NCBI RefSeq assembly: GCF_010668805.1
Contig: NZ_WUFT01000001.1
Location: 186,001-250,000, forward strand
Direction of reading: 5' to 3'
Origin: Rhizobium phaseoli
Lineage (GTDB): Bacteria; Pseudomonadota; Alphaproteobacteria; Rhizobiales; Rhizobiaceae
DNA: 64,000 bases
The notes under the pieces: generated by a model
What the model saw: only the letters and a program-made list of their open reading frames with translations
Databases searched by the model: none
What the model was told of the DNA's origin: nothing
Part shown: positions 34,331 through 43,406 of the stretch, piece after piece
Numbering within the stretch: position 1 is the stretch's first letter
How the letters are laid out: every line of letters begins with the position of its first letter
Position numbers and translations under genes: made by a program

Positions 34331-35487
34331 CAGCCCACTCCCGCCAGCCGCCATTCGTTCAGCACGTCGTCATCACTCTCATCTGTCATTTGTGCAGCAA
34401 AGACCGAGAATTCGCCAGCCGCCATCAGCCGCGACAGCGCCCAGACCGCCATGCCGCGCACCACTGGCGCGGCATCGCCGGCAAGCAGGCGACATTGGCC
34501 GACAAGCGCCGTCTCGCCGGAATTGCCGGCGGCGATCAGCACATTGCGGATAAAGCGGTCGCGGCCGACCCGCTTCACCGGCGAGCCGCTGAAGAAGGTT
34601 CGAAAGGTGGCATCGTCGAGCGTCAGCAGAAAGGCGATCGTCGGCTCACGCAGATCTTCCCGTGCCTTCAGCTTCATCTCGGAGGCGGAGCTTGCGAACT
34701 TGTTCCACGGGCAGGCGGCCAGACAGTCGTCGCAGCCATAGATGCGATTGCCGATCAGTGGCCGCAAATCGGGGTCGATCGGCCCCTTGTGCTCGATGGT
34801 GAGATAGGAGATGCAGCGCCGCGCATCGATCTGGTAAGGCGCCGGGAAGGCAGCCGTCGGGCAAGCATCGAGGCAGGCGCGGCAGGAGCCGCAATGATCG
34901 GTCTCCCCAGCATCGACGGCAAGATCGGCGGTGGTGAACATCGTGCCGAGGAACAGCCAGGAACCGTGTATGCGGCTGACGAGATTGGTGTGTTTGCCCT
35001 GCCAGCCGAGGCCGGCCGCCGCCGCCAGCGGCTTTTCCATCACAGGGGCGGTATCGACGAAGACTTTCACATCAGCGCCGGCGCGCGCCGCAAAACGCGT
35101 GGCGATCTCCTTCAGCCGGCCCTTGATGATGTCGTGATAATCGCGGTTACGGGCATAGACGGAGATCGCTGCTTTGTCCGGCTTGTCGAGAATGCCGCGC
35201 GGATCTTCCTCGGGGGTGTAATTGAGGCCGAAGACGACGACGGATCGCACCTCGCTCCAGAGTGTGCGGGGATCGCCGCGCCGTTCGCGTGTTTCCGCCA
35301 TCCACGCCATCGTCCCGTGCCGCCCGGCATCGATGAACTCGCCGAGACGCTCTTTTGCATGCGGGATCGCGTCGGGCCGGGTGATGCGACAGAGATCGAA
35401 GCCCTTGGCGGCAGATTCCGCCCGCACGAAGGCGGTCAAATTGTCGCGGCGGCGGCGCTCTTTGTCATCTCTCTCGGCTTCGGGCAT
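34330..35487 (-). CDS. queG: epoxyqueuosine reductase
   Basis: Last enzyme of queuosine synthesis, reducing epoxyqueuosine to queuosine in tRNA with a cobalamin and two [4Fe-4S] clusters. Length 385. The cluster cysteines are in [14 protein letters not shown] (199, 202, 205, 209) and [11 protein letters not shown] (252, 255, 259), with C225 between; the catalytic aspartate is in [10 protein letters not shown]. The gene lies between a GST gene upstream (13-base gap) and the epimerase gene, which it overlaps. Confidence 0.97.
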   Translation of the reverse strand: MPEAERDDKERRRRDNLTAFVRAESAAKGFDLCRITRPDAIPHAKERLGEFIDAGRHGTMAWMAETRERRGDPRTLWSEVRSVVVFGLNYTPEEDPRGILDKPDKAAISVYARNRDYHDIIKGRLKEIATRFAARAGADVKVFVDTAPVMEKPLAAAAGLGWQGKHTNLVSRIHGSWLFLGTMFTTADLAVDAGETDHCGSCRACLDACPTAAFPAPYQIDARRCISYLTIEHKGPIDPDLRPLIGNRIYGCDDCLAACPWNKFASSASEMKLKAREDLREPTIAFLLTLDDATFRTFFSGSPVKRVGRDRFIRNVLIAAGNSGETALVGQCRLLAGDAAPVVRGMAVWALSRLMAAGEFSVFAAQMTDESDDDVLNEWRLAGVG

Positions 35488-35499
35488 GAACAGCCCTCG

Positions 35500-36192
35500 T
35501 CAGAAATCCAGATCGGCATAGTGCGAAACCGGCGTCAGCCCGCGCACCCGTTCGGTCAGCATCGGCCGGAAGGAAGGGCGCGACTTCAGCCGCTGGTACC
35601 AGTCCTTGACGAGGGGCGCATCCGCCCAGTCGATCTCGCCGAGATAGTCGAGGATCGAAATCGACGCCGCGGCGGCAAGGTCGGCATAGCTCATCCGCTC
35701 GCCCGCCAGCCACTGGCGCGAGCCGGCAAGCCAGGTAAGATAGCGCATATGCTGGCGGATATTCGCGCGGGCCGTGCGCAAAACCTTCGAATCCGGCGCT
35801 CCGCCGCCCTGATCGGCGGTCATCTGCAACTTGTAGACACGCTCGCGAGCGAGCGGCTTGGTCACGTCGTTTTCCATCTTCTGCAGGAACCATTCGCTCA
35901 GCCGGCGGATCTCCGCCCGCTGGAACGGGTCCTCGGCGAGCAGCCGCCGATCGCGTTTCAACACGCCGTGCGTCTCGTCCAGGTACTCGGAAATGACGGT
36001 CGCGCCGCAGAGCGCACGCATGCTGTCGTCGACATAAACAGGCAGCGTGCCGGCCGGGTTGAGCGCCAGGAAATCCCGGCGCTTCTCCCATGTCTGCTCC
36101 TCGATCAGATCGGCCTGATAGCCGTATTCGGCCAGGATCAGCCGGACGAAGCGGGATGCGGATGACATGGGATGATGATAAAGCGTGGGCAT
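35500..36192 (-). CDS. glutathione S-transferase family protein
   Basis: Glutathione S-transferase-like protein of 230 residues. N-terminal thioredoxin fold: MPTLYHHPMSSASRFVRLIL with Ser11/Ser13 as possible catalytic residues, and GTLPVYVDDS then TVISEYLDE for glutathione binding. The C-terminal helical part has RMSYADLAAAASISILDYL. First gene of the GST-queG-epimerase operon. Role unknown; it differs clearly from the cysteine-type GST at 4774. Confidence 0.92.
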   Translation of the reverse strand: MPTLYHHPMSSASRFVRLILAEYGYQADLIEEQTWEKRRDFLALNPAGTLPVYVDDSMRALCGATVISEYLDETHGVLKRDRRLLAEDPFQRAEIRRLSEWFLQKMENDVTKPLARERVYKLQMTADQGGGAPDSKVLRTARANIRQHMRYLTWLAGSRQWLAGERMSYADLAAAASISILDYLGEIDWADAPLVKDWYQRLKSRPSFRPMLTERVRGLTPVSHYADLDF

Positions 36193-36428
36193 CGATACTC
36201 GGGCTTTATGATTGCTGTTACAGGACTGTGTGGCAGCTCAGTTATAGCGCCCTAGTCATGACTCATTGGTTGAAGCTATAGGAGTTTGGCCCGGCCAATA
36301 CAAGCGAATCGGCCTTCATGCCATCTGACGAGGGACAAAACACGCTTCTTGCGTATGAGGATAGCGGCCGCGCCTGATCGGCTCAAGCGCGGCTCAAGTC
36401 TGACCGACCTTTAAACCGGAGACAATTT
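36193..36428. other. divergent promoter region between GST-queG operon and uppP
   Basis: 236 bases without a gene. It contains a stretch reading GGCAGCTCAGTTATAGCGCC (36222-36250 region) that looks like the D-arm of a tRNA but has no acceptor, anticodon or T-arm around it. The uppP start at 36429 follows GGAGAC. No clear terminator or operator seen. Confidence 0.4.
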
Positions 36429-37226
36429 ATGGACTATATCAATGCTGCCATTCTCGGTGTCATCGAGGGGATCACCGAGTTTCTGCCGATCTCGAGCACC
36501 GGCCATCTCATCATTGCGGAGCAATGGCTCGGCCACCGGTCGGACATGTTCAACATCGTCATTCAGGCGGGCGCTATCCTCGCCGTCACCATCATTTACT
36601 GGCGTCGCCTGCTGGATTTGGTGCTGGGCTGGCGGGTGCCTGAGAATCGCGATTACGCCGCCAAACTGATCGTCGCCTTCCTCATCACCGCAATTCTCGG
36701 ACTGATCGTCAAGAAGCTCGGCTTCGAATTGCCGGAGACCGCAACGCCGATCGCCTGGGCGCTCATCATCGGCGGTATCTGGATGATCTTTGCCGAATGG
36801 GCCGCGGCGCGCAAAGCTCCCCATAAGGAGATCACCTGGCTTGTCGCCATCCTGGTCGGCATCGCCCAGATCGTTGCCGGCGTCTTCCCGGGAACCTCGC
36901 GCTCCGGCGCCACGATTTTCGTCGCCATGCTCGCCGGTACCGGCAACCGCGCCGCAGCGACCGAATTCGCCTTTCTCGTCGGCATCCCCACCATGTATGC
37001 CGCCAGCGGCTATGAGCTGTTGAAGACCTTCAAGGATGGCGGCGCGGCAAACGAAGACTGGACGGCGCTCGGCATCGCCTTCGTCGTCTCCACGGTCGTC
37101 GCTTTCATCGCCGTCAAATGGCTGCTGGCCTATATCAGAAGCAACCGCTTTACGCTGTTTGCCGTCTACCGCATCATTCTCGGTGTCTTGCTGCTCGGCA
37201 TGGCGGCAACCGGCCTGATCGCCTGA
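36429..37226 (+). CDS. uppP: undecaprenyl-diphosphatase
   Basis: Integral inner-membrane phosphatase (265 residues) that recycles undecaprenyl diphosphate for peptidoglycan and polysaccharide synthesis and gives bacitracin resistance. Both signature regions are present: EGITEFLPISSTGHL (about 13-27) and the later PGTSRSGATI (about 154-163), with the catalytic arginine in SRSG. Six to eight hydrophobic segments follow the family pattern. Single gene, with a GGAGAC ribosome-binding site. Confidence 0.97.
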   Translation: MDYINAAILGVIEGITEFLPISSTGHLIIAEQWLGHRSDMFNIVIQAGAILAVTIIYWRRLLDLVLGWRVPENRDYAAKLIVAFLITAILGLIVKKLGFELPETATPIAWALIIGGIWMIFAEWAAARKAPHKEITWLVAILVGIAQIVAGVFPGTSRSGATIFVAMLAGTGNRAAATEFAFLVGIPTMYAASGYELLKTFKDGGAANEDWTALGIAFVVSTVVAFIAVKWLLAYIRSNRFTLFAVYRIILGVLLLGMAATGLIA

Positions 37227-37462
37227 GACATTCCCACCGCATCGCATTCGCGCAACCCGCGCGGATGCAAATGCCCTGTCGGGCTTGGCGATCGGACACC
37301 CGATTGCCGGCAGCCGCCGATTTTCCAGATAGCAATGTTGAAAGAGTAAGCGCCGCTGTTTTTAAAGCCGGCAAGACCGACCGTTTATTGGGAGCGTCCT
37401 GCTTCAGACGCTCCGGCCGCCGCTTGTCTTTGTGAGGCCGGCATCGAGGCGCGGCCTTCTCT
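37227..37462. other. non-coding region after uppP with a perfect hairpin
   Basis: 236 bases between the uppP stop and the end of a small minus-strand gene. It contains a perfect hairpin GGAGCGTC (37391-37398) and GACGCTCC (37407-37414) with an 8-base loop. No run of T follows on either strand, so it is a weak terminator at best or part of a small RNA. Confidence 0.4.
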
Positions 37463-37615
37463 TCAATGGCTGATCGAAGCCGTCGAGCAAGGATCGACGC
37501 CGTAGGCCGGCGAGCAATCACCCTTTACCGCCGCGACAGAACCTGGCGCCACAAACGAGCCTGCCAGGATAATTAGCGCCGCACACGCAAAAAGGAGCGC
37601 GATTGACTTGCCCAT
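37463..37615 (-). CDS. small exported protein, unknown function
   Basis: Possible gene of 50 residues: a basic start (MGKSIALLFACAALIILAGS) and hydrophobic segment of a signal peptide with a likely cleavage near SVAAVKG, then a short mature tail with two cysteines (KGDCSPAYGVDPCSTASIS) that could pair. AAAGG stands before the ATG. I do not recognise the family. The high chance of random open frames at this GC lowers confidence, but the signal peptide and ribosome-binding site favour a real gene. Confidence 0.5.
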   Translation of the reverse strand: MGKSIALLFACAALIILAGSFVAPGSVAAVKGDCSPAYGVDPCSTASISH

Positions 37616-37839
37616 CGAGAATTGCCTTTCACAGTGATTGCCGCACGCGATCCCGGGCGTTGAGTCCGTTGGAAGACGCGCGGGTTTGGTAGTCAGTGGA
37701 ATGGCAAATAGCAATAAACGTTCCTGCTAAATTTGGCGTTAATTCCACAAAATTCCCGATGCGTCTTTTATGCAACTGCACTTGGTATGGCCGGCACAAC
37801 AACATTTCAAACTTGTGCCAGCTTTGCTTGAGCCGGCAA

Positions 37840-37880
37840 AACAAAACGCCGTCCGCGTTATGCGCGAACGGCGTCGTTCC
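37840..37880 (-). terminator. intrinsic terminator after the NDUFA9-like gene
   Basis: Hairpin of two 12-base arms with one mismatch, 37846-37857 and 37863-37874, loop of 5 bases. On the minus strand it is followed by TTTTGTTTT, the usual uridine run. It begins 25 bases after the NDUFA9-like stop (37899) and closes the long minus-strand gene run from dnaN. Confidence 0.85.
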
Positions 37881-37898
37881 GAAGGTTCGAAAAATTGG

Positions 37899-38879
37899 TC
37901 AGGCGGCCTTGCCGGTGCCCGTGTACTGGCCGTGCGGCCGATAATGCACGAGATAGGAGTCGAGCACCGACGCTGCCATGGTCGGCGTGATGCCGAGGCC
38001 CTTCAGGGTGCGGCCTTCCGCCTCGGCTGCTGCGGAGACGATGTTGTCGTGCTTCAGCATGCGCACCTGGTCCGGCGTGATCGGCGGCGTCACGAAGGGG
38101 ATCAGCGAAGCGATGCTGCCGATCAGTGAAGCGACGCTAAAGGGCAGGGAGACCAGCGGGTTCTTGCGGCACGTCACCTTCAGCATTGTCTCGAGACATT
38201 CGCGGAAGCTCAAGACCTCAGGCCCGCCAAGCTCATAGATCTTGCCGCCTGCGACTTTGCCGTCGACGGCGCGAGCAACAGCCTCGGCGATATCCTCGAC
38301 ATAGACCGGCTGGAATTTCGTCTTGCCGCCGCCGACCAAGGGCAGGACGGGCGACATGCGGGCCATATCGGCAAACTTGTTGAAGAAGCTGTCCTCCGGA
38401 CCGAAGACGATCGACGGACGCAGGATCACCGCATCGGGCTTGATGGAGAGGATGGCGGTTTCGGCACGGCCCTTGGTGCGGCCATAACCTGATTCCGAAT
38501 TCGCATTGGCGCCGATCGCCGAAATATGGGTGAGCGTGGCGCCTGCGCCGCGCGCCGCTTCGGCAACCGCGCGTGCGCCGAATTCCTGCACGGCGTCGAA
38601 GGTGTTGCGGCCGGTCTCGTGCAGAATGCCGACGCAATTGACGACATGGCTTGCACCGTCGACGGCGCGGTCGATTGAACTGCGATAGCGCAGGTTCGCC
38701 TGCACGAAGGAGATCTGGCCGACATTGCCGAGCGGCTGCAGGAAACCGGCGAGATCGGGACGGCGCACGGCGACGCGGATATTATAACCGCGCTTGGCGA
38801 GCGCCCGGACCACGTGCCTGCCCACAAAGCCGGACCCTCCAAACACGGTGACGAGCGGCGGCAGGTTGGCAAGGGTCAT
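37899..38879 (-). CDS. complex I NDUFA9 subunit-like NAD(P)-binding protein
   Basis: Atypical SDR of 326 residues like the NDUFA9 accessory subunit of respiratory complex I, a type common in alphaproteobacteria. It has VTVFGGSGFVGRHVVRAL at the start, VVNCVGILHE, SGYGRTKGRAE with a YxxxK, VILRPSIVFGPEDSFFN and QPVYVEDIAEAV. It probably binds NADPH and may help complex I assembly or quinone handling. Downstream is a strong terminator; upstream (111-base gap) is a DUF1330 gene. Confidence 0.93.
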   Translation of the reverse strand: MTLANLPPLVTVFGGSGFVGRHVVRALAKRGYNIRVAVRRPDLAGFLQPLGNVGQISFVQANLRYRSSIDRAVDGASHVVNCVGILHETGRNTFDAVQEFGARAVAEAARGAGATLTHISAIGANANSESGYGRTKGRAETAILSIKPDAVILRPSIVFGPEDSFFNKFADMARMSPVLPLVGGGKTKFQPVYVEDIAEAVARAVDGKVAGGKIYELGGPEVLSFRECLETMLKVTCRKNPLVSLPFSVASLIGSIASLIPFVTPPITPDQVRMLKHDNIVSAAAEAEGRTLKGLGITPTMAASVLDSYLVHYRPHGQYTGTGKAA

Positions 38880-38990
38880 GGCAGGCTCCTCGAAAGGCTT
38901 GGCGGGATGCTGTATCGGCTCCGTCTTAGCCCAATCCCGGCGCGACGGGAAGGCCTATCGCGCCCACAGTTTTTGCGGATGTGAACCCGT

Positions 38991-39278
38991 TCAGACGCCC
39001 TCGACGACGACCATTTCCGCATCAGCCACTTCCTGGCGGATTTTCGCGGCGATCTGGTATTCCGGCGAATTATAACAGTCGACGGCATGCTGCAGCGAGG
39101 GAAATTCGATCACCACGTTGCGCACCCGCGCCTTGCCCTCGAGTTCGGTGAAGGCACCGCCGCGCGCCAGGAAGTTCGCGCCGTATTTTTCGAAGGCGGG
39201 CTTGGCCGCCGCCACGTAATCCTTGTAGCGCTCGGCATCGCGAACATCGACGCGGGCGATCCAATATCCCTTGGCCAT
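38991..39278 (-). CDS. DUF1330 family small protein
   Basis: DUF1330 protein of 95 residues, a dimeric ferredoxin-like alpha/beta barrel of unknown role. Typical sequence: GYWIARVDVRDAERYKDYV, AKPAFEKYGANFLARGG, RNVVIEFPSLQHAVDCYNSP. ATG 39278 has AGGGAGAAG upstream. It lies 28 bases after pyrF and 111 bases before the NDUFA9-like gene. Confidence 0.92.
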   Translation of the reverse strand: MAKGYWIARVDVRDAERYKDYVAAAKPAFEKYGANFLARGGAFTELEGKARVRNVVIEFPSLQHAVDCYNSPEYQIAAKIRQEVADAEMVVVEGV

Positions 39279-39306
39279 GATCTTCTCCCTTTCGTGTTGG
39301 TTTCTG

Positions 39307-40014
39307 TCAGCGGTTTGCCGGCCAGAGCGCGCCGACCATTTCGTTGAGCACTGCGCGGGCGGCATGCCGGGGATCGGGCGCCTTGACGATCGGCCGGGCA
39401 ACGACGAGATGGGTGGCGCCCGCCTTCAGCGCGTCGAACGGCGTCATCACCCGCTTCTGGTCGCCGTGGTCGCTGCCCGTCGGGCGAATGCCGGGGGTGA
39501 CGATCGCCATGTCGGGTCCGACGATCTCGCGCACCTCGGCCGCCTCAGCCGCCGAGCAGACGATGCCGCCCATGCCGGCAGCGCGTGCCTGTCCGGCGCG
39601 GCGCAGCACCAGGCTGTGCGGATCCTGGCTATAGCCGGCATCGGCAAGGTCTTCGGCATCCATCGAGGTCAGCACGGTGACGCCGAGCAGGCAAAGGCCG
39701 GACCCGGCCGCCGCCTCGACTGCCGCCCTCATCGCTTTGGGATAGGCATGCAGCGTCAGCATCGACATGCCCATCTTGGCGATATTCTCGACGCCCGAGG
39801 CAACGGTGTTGTCGATGTCGAGCAGCTTCATGTCGAGAAAGATCTTCTTGCCGCTTGCGGCAAGGTCGCGGGCGAATTCCAGGCCGCCGGCAAAGGCCAG
39901 CTGATAGCCGATCTTATAGAAGAGAATGTCGTCGCCGAGCGTGGAAACCAGCTTTTCCGCCTCGCCGATCGTTGGAACATCCAGGCCGACGATCAGCCGC
40001 TCGCGTGCGTCCAT
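39307..40014 (-). CDS. pyrF: orotidine 5'-phosphate decarboxylase
   Basis: Last step of UMP synthesis, decarboxylating OMP without cofactor; 235 residues. The active-site array DxKxxD is present as LDMKLLDID (Asp61, Lys63, Asp66), with the substrate lysine in [10 protein letters not shown] and the phosphate loop TPGIRPTG near the end. It sits 6 bases behind a histidine-phosphatase-like gene and 28 before DUF1330. Confidence 0.97.
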   Translation of the reverse strand: MDARERLIVGLDVPTIGEAEKLVSTLGDDILFYKIGYQLAFAGGLEFARDLAASGKKIFLDMKLLDIDNTVASGVENIAKMGMSMLTLHAYPKAMRAAVEAAAGSGLCLLGVTVLTSMDAEDLADAGYSQDPHSLVLRRAGQARAAGMGGIVCSAAEAAEVREIVGPDMAIVTPGIRPTGSDHGDQKRVMTPFDALKAGATHLVVARPIVKAPDPRHAARAVLNEMVGALWPANR

Positions 40015-40020
40015 TTCAAG

Positions 40021-40602
40021 TCACCCCCGCCAGTCTTCGATGGGTGTCCAGTCGCATGTCAGGGCCAGATCCGCAAGGCCGAAAGCATAGAGGTTGCCGC
40101 CGCCGGCCGGCTGGTCGCGGTCGCGGCCGATCGGCCTGCCGGCGAGATGGCATTTCAGCAGCGTGCCGACGCCGCCATGACCGACGAAGGCGATCGGCGC
40201 TGTCCCATCATGCGTGGCCAGAACCGTCTTCACCGCCGTAACGATGCGGGCTTGCGCGTCTGCGGCGCGTTCCCAGCCTTTGAAGCTCTCTTCCGGATGG
40301 GCGAAGAACCAGTTGGCCGCTTCCTCGAATTGCGGCGGCGGCAGAAAGCCGGTGGCCGAACGGTCGTTTTCATGCATGCCGTGGACGATCTCGATCGTCA
40401 CGCCGGAGGCTTCCGCCAGAATTTCGGCCGTTTCGATCGCCTTCGTCTCGTCGCTGGAGATGATGCGTCGCAATTGCCGCGCCCAGCCGCTCTCGGCTGC
40501 CTTGCGGGCACGCGCCGCGCCGACATCCGAAAGCCCCCATTTCGGCACCGGCACGTTGGCATCGATCTTGACTTGCGGATGGGTGATATAGAGCCCGAAC
40601 AT
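40021..40602 (-). CDS. histidine phosphatase family protein with altered RHG motif
   Basis: Histidine phosphatase superfamily protein of 193 residues (SixA-like). The usual N-terminal RHG motif is replaced by THP (LYITHPQV): the catalytic histidine remains but arginine and glycine are gone. The SS-TAE part (IISSDETKAIETAEILAE) and the second histidine (FVGHGGVGTLL) are present. It may be a phosphatase with changed specificity or a binding protein. Its start overlaps the stop of the PmtA-like gene by one base. Confidence 0.88.
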   Translation of the reverse strand: MFGLYITHPQVKIDANVPVPKWGLSDVGAARARKAAESGWARQLRRIISSDETKAIETAEILAEASGVTIEIVHGMHENDRSATGFLPPPQFEEAANWFFAHPEESFKGWERAADAQARIVTAVKTVLATHDGTAPIAFVGHGGVGTLLKCHLAGRPIGRDRDQPAGGGNLYAFGLADLALTCDWTPIEDWRG

Positions 40603-41201
40603 CAGCCGCGCCGGTAGATCCAGAGCTGCGCCGGCGGAATGTTGCGCATGACGAAGTCGAAATGCTGAATATGGTAGCGGTCGGGATTGGCGGCGATCGG
40701 CGAGATCGCACCATAGGAAATCTGCACCACCGGCCGGCCCGGAGGCAGGCGGTCGAGCAGGCTTTCGAGCAGCGACACGCGCATCGCCATCGGGAAGTTC
40801 AGAAGCGGAATGCACGAGATGACGCAATCGAACGTCCCATCGCCGAAAGCGCCAAGTGTGGCCTGAAGGTCGAAAGCATCGCCGTTGATGAAGTGCACGC
40901 CGGGATAGGCGCGCTGCAGATGCTGATGAAAATCCGTCGAATATTCGATCGCGACCAGATTGTCCGGCTTCACACCGCGACCGAGAATGGCCTTGGTGAT
41001 GGCGCCGGTGCCGGGTCCGAGTTCGAGCACCGGCAGGCCGGAATGCATGTCGATGACGCTTGCCATGCGCTTGGCGGTAATCGAAGAGGTCGGCACGATC
41101 GACCCAACCGTCTTCGGCCCCTGCATCATGCCCCGGAAGAAGCGGATTTCGTCGTCGAACTTCTTGCCCAGCCGTTCCTTCACATTGACCCGTAAGCGCA
41201 T
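40602..41201 (-). CDS. pmtA: phospholipid N-methyltransferase, PmtA-like
   Basis: Class I SAM-dependent methyltransferase of 199 residues, the type that methylates phosphatidylethanolamine stepwise to phosphatidylcholine in rhizobia. SAM motif I is VLELGPGTGAITKAIL (about 58-73), with acidic FINGDAFD for the adenosine, and the proline-rich VGSIVPTSS before it, a typical PmtA block. Cytoplasmic face of the inner membrane. Overlaps the histidine-phosphatase gene. Assignment to PmtA rather than a related SAM enzyme is fair but not certain. Confidence 0.8.
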   Translation of the reverse strand: MRLRVNVKERLGKKFDDEIRFFRGMMQGPKTVGSIVPTSSITAKRMASVIDMHSGLPVLELGPGTGAITKAILGRGVKPDNLVAIEYSTDFHQHLQRAYPGVHFINGDAFDLQATLGAFGDGTFDCVISCIPLLNFPMAMRVSLLESLLDRLPPGRPVVQISYGAISPIAANPDRYHIQHFDFVMRNIPPAQLWIYRRG

Positions 41202-41296
41202 TCTCCACCCATCCGCACGTTGATCGAATGCCTTAATATGCTGCTTGTCGCTGCCGGGACAAGGATTTTCGCAACAAGGACATCGGCATCAACAGC

Positions 41297-42205
41297 TCAT
41301 GCGGCTTTCGGCGCCGAACGCGGCATGAGATCGGCAAGCCGTTCGCTCAGATGATCGGCGTCGATGGGCGCGCGCAGCTTCTTGTCGGTATTGTCGAAAT
41401 AGAGATAAACGTCGCGGCCCGTGTTGCGCGTTGTAAGCGGCGCCAGCACCCGCGTCGCATTCTTCGGTTCCCCGCCGGTTGCCCAGCAACGGATCCGGTC
41501 TGCCCATAGGTCGAGTGCCTCGTCCTCATAGCCGCTGACATAGAGTTGTTCGGAACCATGCAGGCGGCAATAGACGAAATCGGCGGTGACATCCATCAGC
41601 AGCGGCCATTCCACGGTGTCGGCGCAGACGAGGGCGACATTATGTCGCCGGAGCATCTCGATGAAAGCGGCAGAGCGGAAGCTGTCGTGGCGGATTTCGA
41701 GCGCGTGGCGGATCGGCTGATGGCCGTCGCTTCGAAGCCAGGCCCGGCCCTTGACGTGCCCGTCATGCCGCCTAGCGAGTGCTGTCGCCGCATCGCGGTC
41801 CTGCGGCAGCAGCGTCAGGAAATTTTCGAAAAGATCGGGATCAAAGGCCATGTTCGGCGGGAATTGCCAGAGGATCGGCCCGAGCTTCGGGCCAAGCCGC
41901 AAAAGGCCGGAAGCAAGGAAATTAGCGAGCGCCGTCTCGATCTCGCGCAGCCGCAGCATATGGGTGATGAAGCGCGGCCCTTTGACCGCGAAGACGAAAT
42001 CAGCGGGCGTTTCGTCGCGCCAGCGGCCGAAGCTTTCGGAACGCTGCAGACTGTAAAAAGTGCCGTTGATCTCGATCGACGGGAAGTGTCGGGCGGCGTA
42101 GGAGAGCTCCTGCTTCTGCGGCAGATCCTCCGGGTAGAATTGGCCGCGCCAGGGCGCGTAGGTCCAGCCGGACACGCCGATGCGTACCATTCCCGTCTTT
42201 GTCAT
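41297..42205 (-). CDS. DUF72 family protein
   Basis: DUF72 (YecE-like) protein of about 302 residues, a TIM-barrel of unknown activity. Characteristic blocks: VRIGVSGWTYAPWRGQFYPE, YAARHFPSIEINGTFYSL, FVFAVKGPRFITHMLRL, GPILWQFPPN, HALEIRHDSF, and the C-terminal DVYLYFDNTDKK. Two ATGs stand at 42208 and 42205; I prefer 42205 because the GGAGGA site is 7 bases before it. The leader has two tandem hairpins that include this ribosome-binding site. Confidence 0.91.
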   Translation of the reverse strand: MTKTGMVRIGVSGWTYAPWRGQFYPEDLPQKQELSYAARHFPSIEINGTFYSLQRSESFGRWRDETPADFVFAVKGPRFITHMLRLREIETALANFLASGLLRLGPKLGPILWQFPPNMAFDPDLFENFLTLLPQDRDAATALARRHDGHVKGRAWLRSDGHQPIRHALEIRHDSFRSAAFIEMLRRHNVALVCADTVEWPLLMDVTADFVYCRLHGSEQLYVSGYEDEALDLWADRIRCWATGGEPKNATRVLAPLTTRNTGRDVYLYFDNTDKKLRAPIDADHLSERLADLMPRSAPKAA

Positions 42206-42212
42206 CATCGCA

Positions 42213-42258
42213 TCCTCCGTTTTCAGAGGAGGAGCAATCCTCCGCTTCGATAGGAGGA
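42213..42258 (-). promoter_or_regulatory. tandem hairpins in the leader of the DUF72 gene
   Basis: Two near-identical hairpins 25 bases apart: TCCTCC/GGAGGA at 42213-42218 with 42228-42233, and at 42238-42243 with 42253-42258, each with a 9-base loop. On the minus strand the first one (near the gene) uses the GGAGGA ribosome-binding site of the DUF72 gene as its second arm, so folding would hide it. The second provides another GGAGGA that could compete. Confidence 0.6.
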
Positions 42259-42287
42259 AAAACGGTGACGGGCGGCCTTCGTTCCCG

Positions 42288-43406
42288 TCAGACGCGCATC
42301 GGCATCAGCACGTAGAGCGCATCGTCGCCCGCCGTGTCGCGGATCAGCGTCGGCGAGCCGGCATCGGCCAGCAGGAAGATCGCTTCTTCGCCGGAAAGCT
42401 GCGCGGTAATGTCGAGCAGGTACTTGGCATTGAAGCCGATTTCCATCGCATCCGTGTCGTAGCCGACGGCGACTTCTTCTGTCGCACTGCCGGAATCCGG
42501 ATTGTTGACGGTCAGCATCAGCTGCCCTTCGGACAGCGCCAGCTTCACGGCGCGGCCGCGCTCGGAGGAAATGGTCGAGACGCGGTCGACGGCCTGGGCG
42601 AAGGTCGTGCAGTCGACGCGCATTTCCTTGTCGTTGCCGGTCGGGATGACCCGCTGGTAGTCCGGGAAGGTGCCGTCGATCAGCTTCGAGGTCATAACGA
42701 TTGAGCCGATCGTCATGCGGATCTTGGCGTCGGAGACCTCGACCGTCACCATCACCTCGGGATTGTCGACCAGCTTCTGCAACTCGCCGACCGTCTTTCG
42801 CGGAATGATGATGCCGGGCATGCCTTCGGAGCCGGAGGGCGCATCGACATCGGCGCGCGCTAGCCGGTGGCCGTCGGTGGCAACCGCCCTGAGCTTCAGG
42901 TCGCCCTTGCTCTCGATCGTGTGGAAGAAGATGCCGTTGAGATAATAGCGGGTCTCCTCAGTGGAGATCGCGAACTGCGTGCGGTCGATCAGCATCTTCA
43001 AATCGGCCGCCTTCAGCTTGAAGGAATGCGTGAAGGTGCCGGCGGTCAGATCCGGGAAGTCCGATTGCGGCAGGCACTGCAGCGAGAATTTCGAGCGGCC
43101 GGACTGCACGGTCATCGAGCCGCCGTCGGCGCTGGTCGCCAGCAGCACTTCCGATCCGTCGGAAAGCTTGCGCACGATATCGTAGAGAAGATGGGCGGGA
43201 ACGGTGGTGGCGCCTGATTGTTCGACGTTTGCCGGCGTCGCCTCGGTAATCTCCAGGTCGAGGTCGGTCGCCTTCATGTCGAGGTTCTGGCCATCGGCCT
43301 TCAGCAATACGTTGGACAGGATCGGGATCGTGTTGCGACGTTCGACCACGCGGTGCACGTGGTTCAGCGATTTCAACAGGTTTGACCGCTCAATAGTAAT
43401 ACGCAT
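42288..43406 (-). CDS. dnaN: DNA polymerase III beta subunit (sliding clamp)
   Basis: Sliding clamp that holds the replicative polymerase on DNA; 372 residues, the normal length, with three repeats of the clamp fold. Seen: MRITIERSNLLKSLNHVHRV, TIPILSNVLLKADG, YLNGIFFHTIE, TDGHRLARADV, FNAKYLLDITAQLSGEE and the C-terminal VLMPMRV. As in many alphaproteobacteria it is not next to dnaA here. It is divergent from rsmI and starts the minus-strand run that ends at 37840. Confidence 0.98.
   Translation of the reverse strand: MRITIERSNLLKSLNHVHRVVERRNTIPILSNVLLKADGQNLDMKATDLDLEITEATPANVEQSGATTVPAHLLYDIVRKLSDGSEVLLATSADGGSMTVQSGRSKFSLQCLPQSDFPDLTAGTFTHSFKLKAADLKMLIDRTQFAISTEETRYYLNGIFFHTIESKGDLKLRAVATDGHRLARADVDAPSGSEGMPGIIIPRKTVGELQKLVDNPEVMVTVEVSDAKIRMTIGSIVMTSKLIDGTFPDYQRVIPTGNDKEMRVDCTTFAQAVDRVSTISSERGRAVKLALSEGQLMLTVNNPDSGSATEEVAVGYDTDAMEIGFNAKYLLDITAQLSGEEAIFLLADAGSPTLIRDTAGDDALYVLMPMRV

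Noticed and set aside
34240..36165. 641-residue open frame antisense to queG and a GST gene
   Set aside because: The opposite strand codes for clear families with all motifs; long antisense frames are expected at this GC and codon bias.
36222..36280. Stretch resembling a tRNA D-arm (GGCAGCTCAGTTATAGCGCC)
   Set aside because: No matching acceptor stem, anticodon arm or T-arm with CCA-like end could be folded around it; it is at most a degraded fragment.
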